A stretch of 64,000 nt of DNA from Chryseobacterium rhizosphaerae. Lineage in GTDB: Bacteria > Bacteroidota > Bacteroidia > Flavobacteriales > Weeksellaceae. The notes under the pieces were generated by a model that was not told where the DNA came from, did no database searches, and was given only the letters and a program-made list of their open reading frames with translations. Location: positions 62,001 to 126,000 of the forward strand of contig NZ_QNUF01000004.1 in assembly GCF_003385455.1 (NCBI RefSeq). The letters are read 5' to 3'. This document shows positions 42,575 to 52,367 of this stretch, piece after piece (the first letter of the stretch is position 1; the number at the start of each line of letters is the position of its first letter). The translations under genes were made by a program, and so were the position numbers.

Positions 42575-44812
42575 ATGAATGAATATCTCTTTGCTATATT
42601 AATTATTATCATTGCAATTATTTTCAATAATCTGAATACTAAAATCAGAAAACTTGAAAAAGAGGTATCGGATCTTAACTCCAAAATCAACCCGTTATCG
42701 AATCATTCTCAACCTGTTCAGGAAGAAGCTCCTGCTGAAAAAAGTACTTCTCCGCAACAGATTCAGCCCCATGAAATTTATAACAGAGAAAGCCCGGCGC
42801 ATATTATCCGTGAGGATCCACCAACTCCTCAAAAAGACTGGCTTAGTCCGGTTTTTGAATTCTTAAAACAAAATGCACTCACCATTGTAGGTATTTTCAC
42901 CCTTGTATTAGGGATTGGCTATTTTGTAAAGTATGCTATTGATAAAAACTGGATCGGAGAAACAGCACGGGCCGGGATAGGACTTTGTACAGGTATTGTC
43001 ATTATCCTTACCGGACATTTCCTACGAAAAAACTACGCAACATTCGCCTCAATTATCACAGGAGGAGGGATTGCCGTTTTATACTTTACCGACACCATCG
43101 CTTTTCGGGAATATCATCTTTTCACCCAGAATACTGCATTTATTATCACTACTTTGATCACAGCAGGTTCTATCGCACTATCCTATTATTATAAAAGCGA
43201 GGTACTGATTATTTTTTCTCTGTTAGGTGGATTTTCAGCTCCTTTAATGATCAGCAGCGGACAAAGTAATTATACTTTCCTTTTCATTTATATCAGTCTT
43301 TTAAATATAGGAATGCTTACCACCGCCTTTCTTCAGCATTGGAAAAGTGTTGGCTGGACAGCCTTTATTTTCACCAGCCTCTATTTGTTTTCCTGGACTA
43401 CAGAAAAACCGCAACTTTTAAGTATTGTATTTTATAGTATCAGCTATATTATTTTCTATATTTTCGCCCTTCAAGACTATATCAAGAAGAACAGCCTTTC
43501 GACTTCAGGGATTTTAATGCTTGCCTTAACTAATTTCTTTAGTGTTATGGGCCTTGTTTATATTTTCAATAAATTACAATATGAACCTGTCATTATATTT
43601 CCTGTAGCGTTTGCCATTATCAATGCACTGCTTTTATTCAGAGAATATGGAAGAAAAAATTCAGGGATTTCTTATTCTGTATTTGCAGGAATAACAGTGA
43701 GTCTTATGACTATAGCCACCGCACTTCAGTTTGAAGCCCACCTCATCACCAGTGTATGGGCTATAGAAGCGAGCCTTCTGCTTTTTATCTGGAAAAAAAC
43801 CGGACACAAAGTTTTCAAAAACTGTTTTTATATTTTATTCCCCCTTGTTATTGTTGCACAGATAATCACCTGGACAGAATATTTCAATGCAAAAAATCTG
43901 AACATCATATTCAATCCCGTATTTTTAACCAGCCTGGTAACGATTGCTTCAACTATTATTAATTTATTCCTATTAAAACAAACACAGGAAAGACAAACCC
44001 CAAGGAGCAATATACTTGAAGAACTCATTACAATGATTAGCTATGGAACCATCTATACGGCTTTATTGTCTGAAATGATTTACCATATTTCCGGAATGCC
44101 CTGGGAAGCCATCATCAATGCGGCACTGTTATTTAGTATATATTACGTCTTCATCTTATTACTTTTCAGAAAAAAACTGAATATCAACCCTAGTATTCAG
44201 ACTGCATTTATTTATCTTTTCCTTTTTTTACTGATCACCATCTCATCTGTTTCCACCCTATCAGTGGTTACAGCAATACTGTCAAAAAAACTTCAGACTG
44301 GATTTTATTTCATCCATCTGCTGCAATGGATTCCTTTTATTTATATATATGTCAGCGTAATTCCTTCATCAGATTTCAACAAAACAAAAATCTCTTACTG
44401 GATCTTTGCACTGGCACTTACTATTGCCGTTAGCTGTGGGCTTCACCACACCTATCTCTTGGTTAACGCCAACGATGTACTTCACTCCTATAAGATCACA
44501 GAACACTTCAATATTTTATATTTACCTATAATATGGACTATCTTAGCCAGCGTTTTTATCTATGCAGGGTTAAAAAAGAATATTCAGGAATACAGCAAAA
44601 TAGGTTTTGCCCTTATTGGCATCATGGTCCTCAAGCTCTACAGCTATGATGTATGGCAGATGGATAATATCTCAAGAGTGATTGCATTTATTATCCTTGG
44701 AATGATCTTGCTATTAAGCTCATTTACCTTCCAGCGCCTTAAAAATATGATCACAAAGATGGTGGATAAAAAAGATAAAAACACAGAAGAAATACAGCCA
44801 CCATCTGAATAA
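42575..44812 (+). CDS. DUF2339 multi-pass membrane protein
   Basis: A 745-residue integral membrane protein. It has an N-terminal helix (FAILIIIIAIIFNNL), a coiled coil (IRKLEKEVSDLNSKI), a proline-rich linker, and then about 20 closely packed hydrophobic segments beginning with FLKQNALTIVGIFTLVLGIG and FVKYAIDKNWIGETARAGIG, the DUF2339 signature. The C-terminal tail is charged. Transporter or envelope scaffold roles are guesses; the family is uncharacterised. Promoter box at 42553. Confidence 0.85.
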   Translation: MNEYLFAILIIIIAIIFNNLNTKIRKLEKEVSDLNSKINPLSNHSQPVQEEAPAEKSTSPQQIQPHEIYNRESPAHIIREDPPTPQKDWLSPVFEFLKQNALTIVGIFTLVLGIGYFVKYAIDKNWIGETARAGIGLCTGIVIILTGHFLRKNYATFASIITGGGIAVLYFTDTIAFREYHLFTQNTAFIITTLITAGSIALSYYYKSEVLIIFSLLGGFSAPLMISSGQSNYTFLFIYISLLNIGMLTTAFLQHWKSVGWTAFIFTSLYLFSWTTEKPQLLSIVFYSISYIIFYIFALQDYIKKNSLSTSGILMLALTNFFSVMGLVYIFNKLQYEPVIIFPVAFAIINALLLFREYGRKNSGISYSVFAGITVSLMTIATALQFEAHLITSVWAIEASLLLFIWKKTGHKVFKNCFYILFPLVIVAQIITWTEYFNAKNLNIIFNPVFLTSLVTIASTIINLFLLKQTQERQTPRSNILEELITMISYGTIYTALLSEMIYHISGMPWEAIINAALLFSIYYVFILLLFRKKLNINPSIQTAFIYLFLFLLITISSVSTLSVVTAILSKKLQTGFYFIHLLQWIPFIYIYVSVIPSSDFNKTKISYWIFALALTIAVSCGLHHTYLLVNANDVLHSYKITEHFNILYLPIIWTILASVFIYAGLKKNIQEYSKIGFALIGIMVLKLYSYDVWQMDNISRVIAFIILGMILLLSSFTFQRLKNMITKMVDKKDKNTEEIQPPSE

Positions 44813-44916
44813 TCTCCATTATCAGTAAACAAAATTTAAAACATCCTGAAATTACATTCACATTTCACAAAAAAGAACTATATTTATCACGTTTTTAACA
44901 GTTACATATTCTGATT

Positions 44917-45348
44917 ATGAAAAAAATACTCTACTCTTTTTTACTTCTTTCATCTGCAATGTTATTTGCACAGAAAAACACATCTGCAAAGTTTGCAATC
45001 GCGCATGATATCGTCGGGACAGTAGATATGTTTAATGCAAACAAAAGTATTATCCAAAGTTCAAAAGTTTATAACACGCCAGCCAGCCTACCCCAAAATC
45101 TGAAAAAATACAGTTTCATTTCAGAAAACGGGATTACTGAATACAAAATCAAAAGTAACTATGGACTGGACAGAATTTCATTAGCCTCTCTGAATAACCA
45201 ACATAACCTTCCGGAAACCAATCCGGTATTTATTGAAGGGTATGAATTCACGGATACCAGTACTTTAATATATGGAGATATCCTGGCAAGATCGGAAGTC
45301 AAAGACTATAACGGGCAAAAAACACTGTATATTTATACTACCCGTTAA
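44917..45348 (+). CDS. Small secreted protein of unknown function
   Basis: A 143-residue protein with a signal peptide (LYSFLLLSSAMLFAQ). The mature part is beta-prone with no motif I recognise (FISENGITEYKIKSNYGLDR, VFIEGYEFTDTSTLIYGDIL). It converges on rarA and shares its terminator. No paralogue in the window. Confidence 0.6.
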   Translation: MKKILYSFLLLSSAMLFAQKNTSAKFAIAHDIVGTVDMFNANKSIIQSSKVYNTPASLPQNLKKYSFISENGITEYKIKSNYGLDRISLASLNNQHNLPETNPVFIEGYEFTDTSTLIYGDILARSEVKDYNGQKTLYIYTTR

Positions 45349-45360
45349 TTTAATAATATA

Positions 45361-45391
45361 AAAAAGGATACTGCACTACAGTATCCTTTTT
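45361..45391. terminator. Bidirectional terminator between the secreted-protein gene and rarA
   Basis: A 13-bp perfect stem AAAAAGGATACTG / CAGTATCCTTTTT with a 5-nt loop. A- and T-tracts on both sides suit both strands. Confidence 0.92.
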
Positions 45392-45394
45392 ATT

Positions 45395-46672
45395 TTAATA
45401 TTTATTATTCCATTTTTTCTTGAGTTCTTCATAGATTTTCTTTTCCGTTGCATTATTTCCGGGCTCATAAAGCTTTATATCTTTTATTTCTTCCGGAAGA
45501 AAAGTCTGATCTACAAAATTTCCTTCATACGAATGGGCATATTTATATTCTTTACCATAATCCATATCTTTCATCAGCTTTGTCGGGGCATTTCTCAAGT
45601 GGAGAGGTACAGGCAGATTTCCGGTTCGTTTTACCAATGCCAAAGCTTCATTAATAGCCATGTATGCAGAGTTACTCTTGGGAGAGACAGCCAGATAAAC
45701 AGCCGCTTCACTTAATATAATCCTTGCTTCAGGATTTCCGATTACATTGACCGCCTGAAAACAGTTATTGGCAATAACCAGAGCGTTAGGATTGGCTAAC
45801 CCAATATCTTCTGCTGCCAGGATAAGCATTCGTCTGGCAATAAATTTAATATCTTCACCTCCAGCAATCATTCTGGCCAGCCAATACACGGCCCCATTAG
45901 GATCACTCCCGCGCATAGATTTGATAAAGGCCGAAATAATATCATAATGCTGCTCTCCATTTTTATCATACAAAGCCATTGTCTCCTGAAGGATCTCAAG
46001 CACATTAGCATTATTGATTTCTTTAATTGCTGAATTTTTATACTGATTCAAAACCAACTCTACAGAATTGATCAGCTTTCTGGCATCACCACCGGAATAT
46101 TGTAATAAAGCTTCTTTCTCAATAAATTTAAAATCCGTTTTCTCATCTTTATTATACCGATCGGAGGCGGTATCGATAAGCTCTTCCAGTTTTTCATAGC
46201 TTAAAGCTTTCAAAACATACACCTGGCTTCTCGAAAGCAAGGCCGAAACCACTTCAAAACTTGGGTTTTCTGTGGTAGCCCCTATTAAAACAATCCAGCC
46301 TTTTTCTACCGCATGCAGTAATGAATCCTGCTGGGATTTATTGAAACGGTGAATTTCATCAATAAATAAAATGGGTGATTTTCCCGAAAACAAATTCTGC
46401 TTTTTAGCATCATCAATCACATCACGTACATCTTTCACCCCTGAAGAAACCGCTGATAACTTATAAAACTTCCTCCCGGACTTCTCAGAAATAATTTCCG
46501 CCAGTGTGGTTTTCCCCGTCCCGGGAGGCCCCCAAAAGATCAGAGAATTCAGGGTATTATTTTCAATCATCTTCCTGATGGTCCCTTTTTCTCCGGTAAG
46601 GTGCTCCTGCCCCAGAACTTCATCCAGGTTTTTGGGTCTTAATTTTTCAGCTAATGGAATATTTTGATTCAA
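45395..46672 (-). CDS. rarA: Replication-associated recombination protein RarA (MgsA) AAA+ ATPase
   Basis: A 425-residue clamp-loader-like ATPase. It starts [20 protein letters not shown]; Walker A is [13 protein letters not shown], Walker [21 protein letters not shown], sensor 1 [13 protein letters not shown], with the C-terminal MgsA tetramerisation domain ([28 protein letters not shown]-like segment). RarA acts at stalled replication forks with SSB. No ATG is near the start; TTG at 46670-46672 gives the family-like [13 protein letters not shown], and TTG at 46694-46696 is an alternative eight residues longer. It diverges from yidD. Confidence 0.93.
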   Translation of the reverse strand: MNQNIPLAEKLRPKNLDEVLGQEHLTGEKGTIRKMIENNTLNSLIFWGPPGTGKTTLAEIISEKSGRKFYKLSAVSSGVKDVRDVIDDAKKQNLFSGKSPILFIDEIHRFNKSQQDSLLHAVEKGWIVLIGATTENPSFEVVSALLSRSQVYVLKALSYEKLEELIDTASDRYNKDEKTDFKFIEKEALLQYSGGDARKLINSVELVLNQYKNSAIKEINNANVLEILQETMALYDKNGEQHYDIISAFIKSMRGSDPNGAVYWLARMIAGGEDIKFIARRMLILAAEDIGLANPNALVIANNCFQAVNVIGNPEARIILSEAAVYLAVSPKSNSAYMAINEALALVKRTGNLPVPLHLRNAPTKLMKDMDYGKEYKYAHSYEGNFVDQTFLPEEIKDIKLYEPGNNATEKKIYEELKKKWNNKY

Positions 46673-46728
46673 GGTAATTTTATTTTTTATGATCAATACT
46701 TCAGATTTCAGATCCCTGAAACTTCTAA

Positions 46729-46736
46729 CAAAATTA
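46729..46736 (-). promoter_or_regulatory. rarA -7 box
   Basis: TAATTTTG on the minus strand, about 57 nt upstream of the preferred rarA start. Confidence 0.55.
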
Positions 46737-46759
46737 AACTAATTTTAAATTTTTTACCC

Positions 46760-46767
46760 TATTTTTG
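46760..46767 (+). promoter_or_regulatory. yidD -7 box
   Basis: TATTTTTG, 7 nt upstream of the TTG taken as the yidD start. Together with the rarA box it makes a tight divergent promoter pair. Confidence 0.55.
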
Positions 46768-46774
46768 CATTGTT

Positions 46775-47026
46775 TTGAAACTTACATTCAATAAAATCAT
46801 TACATTTCCGTTGGTAATTTTGATAAAATTTTACCAGTGGTTCATCTCGCCATTACTTCCCAAAAACTGCCGTTATGAACCTACATGCTCTCATTATATG
46901 TTGGAAGCTCTTCAGGTTCACGGTATCTTTAAAGGATTCTGGCTGGGGTTCAAAAGAATTTTAAGGTGTCATCCCTGGGGAGGAAGCGGATATGATCCTG
47001 TTCCCCACAAACATAAAAATCAGTAA
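46775..47026 (+). CDS. yidD: Membrane protein insertion efficiency factor YidD
   Basis: An 83-residue YidD. The family motifs are [31 protein letters not shown] and [23 protein letters not shown] ending (here [18 protein letters not shown]). It helps YidC insert inner membrane proteins. The open frame extends back to 46664 but that part overlaps rarA and lies in front of the promoter box, so I take the TTG at 46775 ([13 protein letters not shown]); no ATG is available in the right place. It lies 22 bp before lgt, forming an envelope-biogenesis pair. Confidence 0.88.
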   Translation: MKLTFNKIITFPLVILIKFYQWFISPLLPKNCRYEPTCSHYMLEALQVHGIFKGFWLGFKRILRCHPWGGSGYDPVPHKHKNQ

Positions 47027-47048
47027 ACAAACTATTAAATCAATAGAA

Positions 47049-48314
47049 ATGAATAATATTTTTTTCAGACTCTACCTCGTAATGCTTGCATTCGTCACAC
47101 AATTCCTTTTTGCACAGCAATATCCGGGAGGTTTATCTGACGGAACTTTAGAAATAAACGGAAACAATGTTCCTGTAAAAATCTATTCTACGACGGAAGT
47201 TGGCGACCTTAATGCTTTTCCGGAAAGAGGGATCAACAATGTTCTGGTCATTCTTAATGAGTCTAATTTTGAACCTGCCTATTTTAATTACAGTACAGAA
47301 ACCCTAACAAGATTCAAGGATTCAAAATATCAGTTTTTTGATAAAAATTTTAAACTACTAAATTCTCCGGTTACTCAGGATAATATTACAGATTATAAAT
47401 ATGCAGTAAAGTCTGATAAAGTTATTACTCCATCTGATACAGTAGCGCTTGAAACTCCTTTTAAAATCTGGGACCCTTCAAAAGGGATTAAGATCTTTTC
47501 ATTCACCCTGCATTTCTATAGTCTGATGTTTGTGTTTGCATTTGGTTTCGGTTATATTGTCATGACAAGGATATTCAAAATCGACAATATAAACCAAAAA
47601 TACCTGGAACCTCTTTTTACATGGACCTTAATAGGAACCATTCTTGGAGCAAGATTAGGACATGTTATTTTCTATCAGCCTGAACTTTTTAAAGAAGATT
47701 TCTGGAGTGTATTTTTACCAATCAGTACGAAAAACGGTTTAAAATTCACAGGTTTCTCAGGACTGGCAAGTCATGGTGCTGCTATTGCTTTAATCATGAC
47801 TACTTTATACTACTCGTTTAAAATCATCAAGAAAAATCCTTTTTGGGTATATGACAGATTAGGTATTGTAGTGGCTTTAGGGGGAACATTTGTAAGAATG
47901 GGAAATTTTTTCAATTCAGAAATCTTAGGAAAACAGGCAGATCCAAACTCTCCGTTTGCTTTACTTTTCCCTCAGCAAAGCAGTGAATATGGTATTACAG
48001 TACCACGCTACCCAAGTCAGTTATTTGAAGCTGTGGGATACCTTGCTCTTTTCATTTTACTATGGGTGTTATATAGAAAAACAGACAAAAAATACCAACA
48101 GGGCTGGTTATTTGGTTTATTCTTTATCATCCTTTGGGCCATCAGATTCTTTGTAGAATTCTTAAAAGAGCCACAAGGTGATGAGTTCATCCAGATTGGA
48201 GGTTTGAACACCGGGCAAGTTCTTTCTATTCCATTTATGATCGCCGGAGTTATTATCATGATTGTTTCCAAAAAATTCAAAATCACTCCTGAAGAAAACG
48301 GAAAACCGGAATAA
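47049..48314 (+). CDS. lgt: Prolipoprotein diacylglyceryl transferase with long N-terminal secreted extension
   Basis: A 421-residue Lgt. The catalytic membrane core (from about residue 150) has LGARLGHVIFY, the FSGLASHGAAIAL segment, the signature RMGNFFNSEILGK with Arg, Asn and Glu as in E. coli Lgt, and RYPSQLFEAVGYL. It transfers diacylglycerol from phosphatidylglycerol to the lipobox Cys of prolipoproteins. About 130 residues more than usual are present at the N-terminus: a signal-peptide-like segment (LYLVMLAFVTQFLFAQQ) and a beta-rich domain (LSDGTLEINGNNVPVKIYST). Start at 47049 chosen to give that signal; an upstream in-frame ATG at 46992 lies inside yidD. Ends at a long palindrome. 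Confidence 0.92.
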   Translation: MNNIFFRLYLVMLAFVTQFLFAQQYPGGLSDGTLEINGNNVPVKIYSTTEVGDLNAFPERGINNVLVILNESNFEPAYFNYSTETLTRFKDSKYQFFDKNFKLLNSPVTQDNITDYKYAVKSDKVITPSDTVALETPFKIWDPSKGIKIFSFTLHFYSLMFVFAFGFGYIVMTRIFKIDNINQKYLEPLFTWTLIGTILGARLGHVIFYQPELFKEDFWSVFLPISTKNGLKFTGFSGLASHGAAIALIMTTLYYSFKIIKKNPFWVYDRLGIVVALGGTFVRMGNFFNSEILGKQADPNSPFALLFPQQSSEYGITVPRYPSQLFEAVGYLALFILLWVLYRKTDKKYQQGWLFGLFFIILWAIRFFVEFLKEPQGDEFIQIGGLNTGQVLSIPFMIAGVIIMIVSKKFKITPEENGKPE

Positions 48315-48380
48315 TTTTAAAGACAAAAACAGATTCGTTCAGCAGGATGGCAACATCCGATACTGGCAGATCTCAGATAC

Positions 48381-48428
48381 TATATAAAAAAGGCAAATTT
48401 GTAATTACAAATTTGCCTTTTTTATATA
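48381..48428. terminator. Bidirectional terminator, 24-bp perfect palindrome
   Basis: Two 24-nt arms are exact reverse complements with no loop base (core GGCAAATTTGTAA / TTACAAATTTGCC flanked by A6 and T6). It lies between convergent lgt and nnr. Confidence 0.92.
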
Positions 48429-48445
48429 ATTGAATTCAGTAGTTC

Positions 48446-49963
48446 TTAAAAATTCTTAGCCCTCCTTTTGTTCAGCTCCTTAAAAACACTTCCTAATTCA
48501 TCAATAACATCGGTAGGAAGCATGGCTTCTTTTGAATATTTCACAGACGCCCAATCAGCAGCTTTCCCGTGAAGCCAAATTCCCAGTATACATGCATGTT
48601 CTTCTGAATACCCTTGTGCTAATAGGGATGTGAGAACTCCTGTAAGGATATCTCCGCTTCCTCCTTTTGCAAGACCGGCATTTCCTGTTATATTATAAAA
48701 AACATTTCCTTCCGGAGTAACAACCTGCGTATGATGGTCTTTTAAAACAATATAGATATTCAGTAATCTTGCTTTTTCCCGGGCCAAATCCAATCTTTCA
48801 AAAGAGTTTTTGGTAGTCCCGAATAATCGTTCAAATTCTTTTGGGTGTGGGGTAATAATTGATTTCTCAGGAATTAAACCATTTTTCTTCTCTTCTTTTG
48901 AAATGATATTTAAAGCATCAGCATCCAGGACCAGGGGTTTAGCATAATGTTTCAGAAATTCCAAAAAACTTCTTTCCGTCTCCGGATCAGTTCCTAAACC
49001 AGGGCCAATTCCACAAACCGCATCTGAATCTGTATCAAAATCCTTTATAAAATCCACTCCTCCTTTTATAAACATAGCCTCAGGACACACAGTTTGCAGT
49101 ACTTCATAACCACATGCAGGAGCCAAAGTAAATGTTAATCCCGCTCCCGCTCTTAAGGCAGCTTTTGTAGCTAATACTACAGCACCTATTTTCCCATAGC
49201 TTCCTCCTATAATATTCGCTTTGCCGTAGTTTCCTTTGTGAGAGAATTCTTCTCTGGGAACAAAAACAGAATCCACGGTTGGATCATCAATAACAAAATA
49301 TCCGGTATCTGTTTCTTCAGAATATTCTTTATTCAGCCCAATATCGAGAATAATCACTTTTCCTGTATATTTTCCAGCTTCAGGATGCAGAAAACTTCTT
49401 TTCCAGCATTGAAAGCTCAGGGTGTAATCAGCTTTCAGAATCACCGCATCTCTCTCCAACATTCTATCAGCAAACATTCCGGACGGAATATCTATTGAAA
49501 TTTTAGTATTTCCTTTTGCATTCAGCTGGTCCACCAGTATTTCATATTCTCCTTCTAAAGGCCTTGACAAGCCAGTTCCCAAAAGAGCATCAATAATAAG
49601 TGTTTTATCATCCAGATAATGGCTATCAATATCCCGGAATTTTCTGACGGAAATCCCGGAAAAATCCCGGAGTCTTTTCAAATTCACCGATGCATCTCCT
49701 GAAAATTTTCCTTTCGGATCATATACAAATACATCTACATCAAAACCTTTTATATAAAGCATCCTTGCAACAGCCAAACCATCACCTCCATTATTCCCAT
49801 TCCCACAAAAAACAGCCAGCTTTTTGTGATTCTTACAGTTTTCAGAAATCCACCCTGCAACAGCCATAGAAGCTCTTTCCATCAGCTGAACCGAAGAAAT
49901 TGACTCATGGGAAACAGTAGCCAGATCCCAGTTTCGTATTTGTTCTGTAGTAAATATTTTCAT
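48446..49963 (-). CDS. nnr: Bifunctional NAD(P)H-hydrate epimerase / ADP-dependent dehydratase
   Basis: A 505-residue fusion of YjeF_N and YjeF_C domains. The epimerase half starts MKIFTTEQIRNWDLATV and has FCGNGNNGGDGLAVAR (about residue 52-67) and SIDIPSGMF. The dehydratase (ribokinase-like) half has GKANIIGGSYGKIGAVVLAT, CGIGPGLGTDPET, VLDADALNII and GLAKGGSGDILTGVLTSLLA. The enzyme repairs hydrated NADH and NADPH. I took the ATG at 49961-49963 because the family begins at this methionine; the frame is open to 49987. Confidence 0.95.
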   Translation of the reverse strand: MKIFTTEQIRNWDLATVSHESISSVQLMERASMAVAGWISENCKNHKKLAVFCGNGNNGGDGLAVARMLYIKGFDVDVFVYDPKGKFSGDASVNLKRLRDFSGISVRKFRDIDSHYLDDKTLIIDALLGTGLSRPLEGEYEILVDQLNAKGNTKISIDIPSGMFADRMLERDAVILKADYTLSFQCWKRSFLHPEAGKYTGKVIILDIGLNKEYSEETDTGYFVIDDPTVDSVFVPREEFSHKGNYGKANIIGGSYGKIGAVVLATKAALRAGAGLTFTLAPACGYEVLQTVCPEAMFIKGGVDFIKDFDTDSDAVCGIGPGLGTDPETERSFLEFLKHYAKPLVLDADALNIISKEEKKNGLIPEKSIITPHPKEFERLFGTTKNSFERLDLAREKARLLNIYIVLKDHHTQVVTPEGNVFYNITGNAGLAKGGSGDILTGVLTSLLAQGYSEEHACILGIWLHGKAADWASVKYSKEAMLPTDVIDELGSVFKELNKRRAKNF

Positions 49964-50063
49964 AGGCTCCCTCAAAATTGTAAGCAAATTACAAAAGATT
50001 TTCCATTGTTAACTGCCTATTCAAAGAAATGAGGTATCAAAAGACGGCTCAGTTTACGATCCA

Positions 50064-51158
50064 TTATTTCCCATATCTTTCTTTATCATTCTGGGGTAAA
50101 ATTTCGGCCACTTTAGACCTAACCCCATTTATTGAGGTACCAGCCTGCAGTATATCTACCGCTCCACTTAAAAGATTATAAGGAAAAGGCAATTGAGGCA
50201 TTGATAATACGTTCAATAATTCTAAGTCTTCTTCAGACAGTTTCAGTTCTGAAGCTTTTATATTCTCTTTCAGCTGATCCAGGGTTCTTGCTCCAAGCAA
50301 AGTTGAGCTAACACCCCGCTGCTGCATTACCCAGCTAATAGCTATAGCGGAAACCGGCATATTTCTTTCCTTTGCTATCATGTGAAGCTTATCAATTATT
50401 TCATACGCTCCTTCAGAAAGCTCAGGGCTCAATCTATTATTATTTCTTTGACTCATCTTTTGCCCCTTATTTTCTCTGGTATACTTGCCACTCAAAAGAC
50501 CTTCCTTTAATGGAGACCAGGGCATTACCCCTAACCCCATTTCCAGAGCCATTGGAATCAGTTCATTTTCTACTGAACGTTCTAATAGAGAATATTCCAA
50601 TTGCAAACCAATAAAAGGTGCCCATCCACGGAATTTGGAAATCATTTGAGCTTCTGTTATTTTCCATGCAGGGGTGTCTGAAATAGCAATATAACGTATT
50701 TTACCATCCCTTACCAAGTCATTAAGTGTTGAAATCGTTTCATCAATGGGAGTATGCGGATCAAAGGCATGCATCCAGTACAAGTCAATATAATCCGTTT
50801 TCAAACGCGTTAAGGAACTCTCCAATGCCTGTATAATACCCTTTCTTCCTGCACCTCCGCCATTGGCATCGTAGGGGAACATATTTCCCCAGAATTTGGT
50901 AGATAAAACCAATGAATCCCGACGAACATTATGTTTAGCTAAAAAGTTACCTATGATCTCTTCTGAATGTCCCTTAGTGTAAATATTAGCTGTATCAATT
51001 ATATTTCCACCCTGATCAATATAGTGTTCTAAAATTTGATGGGCATCTGCCGGACTCGTTCCCCAGCCCCAATCTTCACCAAAAGTCATTGTTCCTAAAG
51101 TAAGAGGACTGATTTTCAATCCCGATTTTCCTAACGTTCTGTAATCTGCCAAGCTCAT
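50064..51158 (-). CDS. Aldo/keto reductase
   Basis: A 364-residue NADPH-dependent oxidoreductase of the AKR superfamily. The tetrad is visible: Asp and Tyr in IIDTANIYTKGHSEEIIG, Lys in LVLSTKFWG, His in LYWMHAFDPHTPI. Family signatures LKISPLTLGTMTFGEDWGWG and MPWSPLKEGLLSGKY are present. It reduces aldehydes or ketones; substrate unknown. It diverges from an AraC regulator gene with 129 bp between, and that protein is the likely controller. Its own -7 box is at 51181-51188. Confidence 0.92.
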   Translation of the reverse strand: MSLADYRTLGKSGLKISPLTLGTMTFGEDWGWGTSPADAHQILEHYIDQGGNIIDTANIYTKGHSEEIIGNFLAKHNVRRDSLVLSTKFWGNMFPYDANGGGAGRKGIIQALESSLTRLKTDYIDLYWMHAFDPHTPIDETISTLNDLVRDGKIRYIAISDTPAWKITEAQMISKFRGWAPFIGLQLEYSLLERSVENELIPMALEMGLGVMPWSPLKEGLLSGKYTRENKGQKMSQRNNNRLSPELSEGAYEIIDKLHMIAKERNMPVSAIAISWVMQQRGVSSTLLGARTLDQLKENIKASELKLSEEDLELLNVLSMPQLPFPYNLLSGAVDILQAGTSINGVRSKVAEILPQNDKERYGK

Positions 51159-51180
51159 ATTATATTTTTTAAATTTTAAC

Positions 51181-51188
51181 CAAAATTA
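51181..51188 (-). promoter_or_regulatory. Aldo/keto reductase -7 box
   Basis: TAATTTTG on the minus strand, 22 nt upstream of the ATG. Confidence 0.6.
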
Positions 51189-51275
51189 TAGCAAGCCCCA
51201 GAATAAGAATAGCTGTAATCAAGCCAAGGCTATCGAAAATCAATCCGCATTTAATATACCAACGCTCTATTTTAA

Positions 51276-51283
51276 TACATTTG
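51276..51283 (+). promoter_or_regulatory. AraC gene -7 box, leaderless arrangement
   Basis: TACATTTG, spacer TAGA, then ATG: the 4-nt spacing seen at three other genes. Confidence 0.65.
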
Positions 51284-51287
51284 TAGA

Positions 51288-52205
51288 ATGAACAATTCTG
51301 ATGCAATAGCTGATTTCTATAAAAAGAAAAACATCAACATCCCCACTCATTATCAATGGGGTACAGGATATTTTGACATTATAAGAATTGACAATCTACA
51401 AAGACGGGAAGAACTTATTTCACTGATATCCTTTACGAGAAAAAACTTATATAAAATCAAATTGGTAAAAGGAAAATGTAAGTGTCATTACGCTGATAAA
51501 ACTATTGAAATAAACCAATATGCGCTGATGTTTATCAATCCCACTATTCCTTTTTTACTGGAAGAAAGTGATGGGCCCATAGAGGAATATTTCTGTTTAT
51601 TTAATGAAGAATTTTTCAGTAATTATGGGAATATAAAAGAATATCCTGTATTTCAAAATACACAGGAAAATATTTTTGATCTGTCAGAAGTACAATATCT
51701 GGAATTTGAAAACATGCTGAACAAAATCCAGGCAGAACTTTCATCAAATTACGATTTCAAATTTGATGTAGTCCGGAATCTAACTTATGACCTTATTCAT
51801 ACTACTGTAAAAATGCATAACAGCCTTAGTACATCCTCTGTAAGAAAAAATGCCTACAACCGGATCACTTTACTTTTCGAAGAACTGCTTGCCTTACAAT
51901 TTCCATTGCATACAGCAACAGATTATATCAGGTTCAAAAAGCCCAAGGATTTTGCAGCCCAGCTTTCCATTTCTATTAATCATTTAAATAAAGCGGTAAA
52001 GCACACACGGAATAAAACCAGTTCTGAAATCATCACAGAAAGAATCTTGCAGGAAGCCAAAATCTTGCTAAAACTAACGGATTGGTCAGTTTCTGAAATA
52101 GCATATCTCCTGGGCTATGAAACACCTTCCCGTTTTACCTTTACATTCCGAAAGAAAACCGGTATTCCTCCACTGCTGTATAGGAGGGATCAGACAAATA
52201 AATAA
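51288..52205 (+). CDS. AraC family transcriptional regulator, divergent from the aldo/keto reductase
   Basis: A 305-residue regulator with an N-terminal cupin-like sensor (about residues 30-120; KLVKGKCKCHYADKTIEINQ) and a C-terminal double helix-turn-helix (about 205-300): FAAQLSISINHLNKAVKHTR and VSEIAYLLGYETPSRFTFTF with the ending TGIPPLLYRR. It probably controls the divergent reductase gene. The -7 box ends 4 nt before the ATG, predicting a leaderless mRNA. Inducer unknown. Confidence 0.9.
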   Translation: MNNSDAIADFYKKKNINIPTHYQWGTGYFDIIRIDNLQRREELISLISFTRKNLYKIKLVKGKCKCHYADKTIEINQYALMFINPTIPFLLEESDGPIEEYFCLFNEEFFSNYGNIKEYPVFQNTQENIFDLSEVQYLEFENMLNKIQAELSSNYDFKFDVVRNLTYDLIHTTVKMHNSLSTSSVRKNAYNRITLLFEELLALQFPLHTATDYIRFKKPKDFAAQLSISINHLNKAVKHTRNKTSSEIITERILQEAKILLKLTDWSVSEIAYLLGYETPSRFTFTFRKKTGIPPLLYRRDQTNK

Positions 52206-52330
52206 GACGCTCACCATATGAATGTTATTCATATTTTAAGAACCTTATCAATGAGATTACTTTTACTTCAGATTCTTATTTTTCATGAATAAAAAACATG
52301 AGTTTTTAATGTTTTTACATTTATAAATTA

Positions 52331-52338
52331 TATTTTTG
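52331..52338 (+). promoter_or_regulatory. mscL -7 box
   Basis: TATTTTTG, 29 nt upstream of the mscL ATG. Confidence 0.6.
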
Positions 52339-52367
52339 TGTGTATACTAATTAAAAAAATATAAATT

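Noticed and set aside
52206..52367. Possible terminator after the AraC gene
   Set aside because: Only short CATG-type palindromes are present; no convincing stem with a T-tract.
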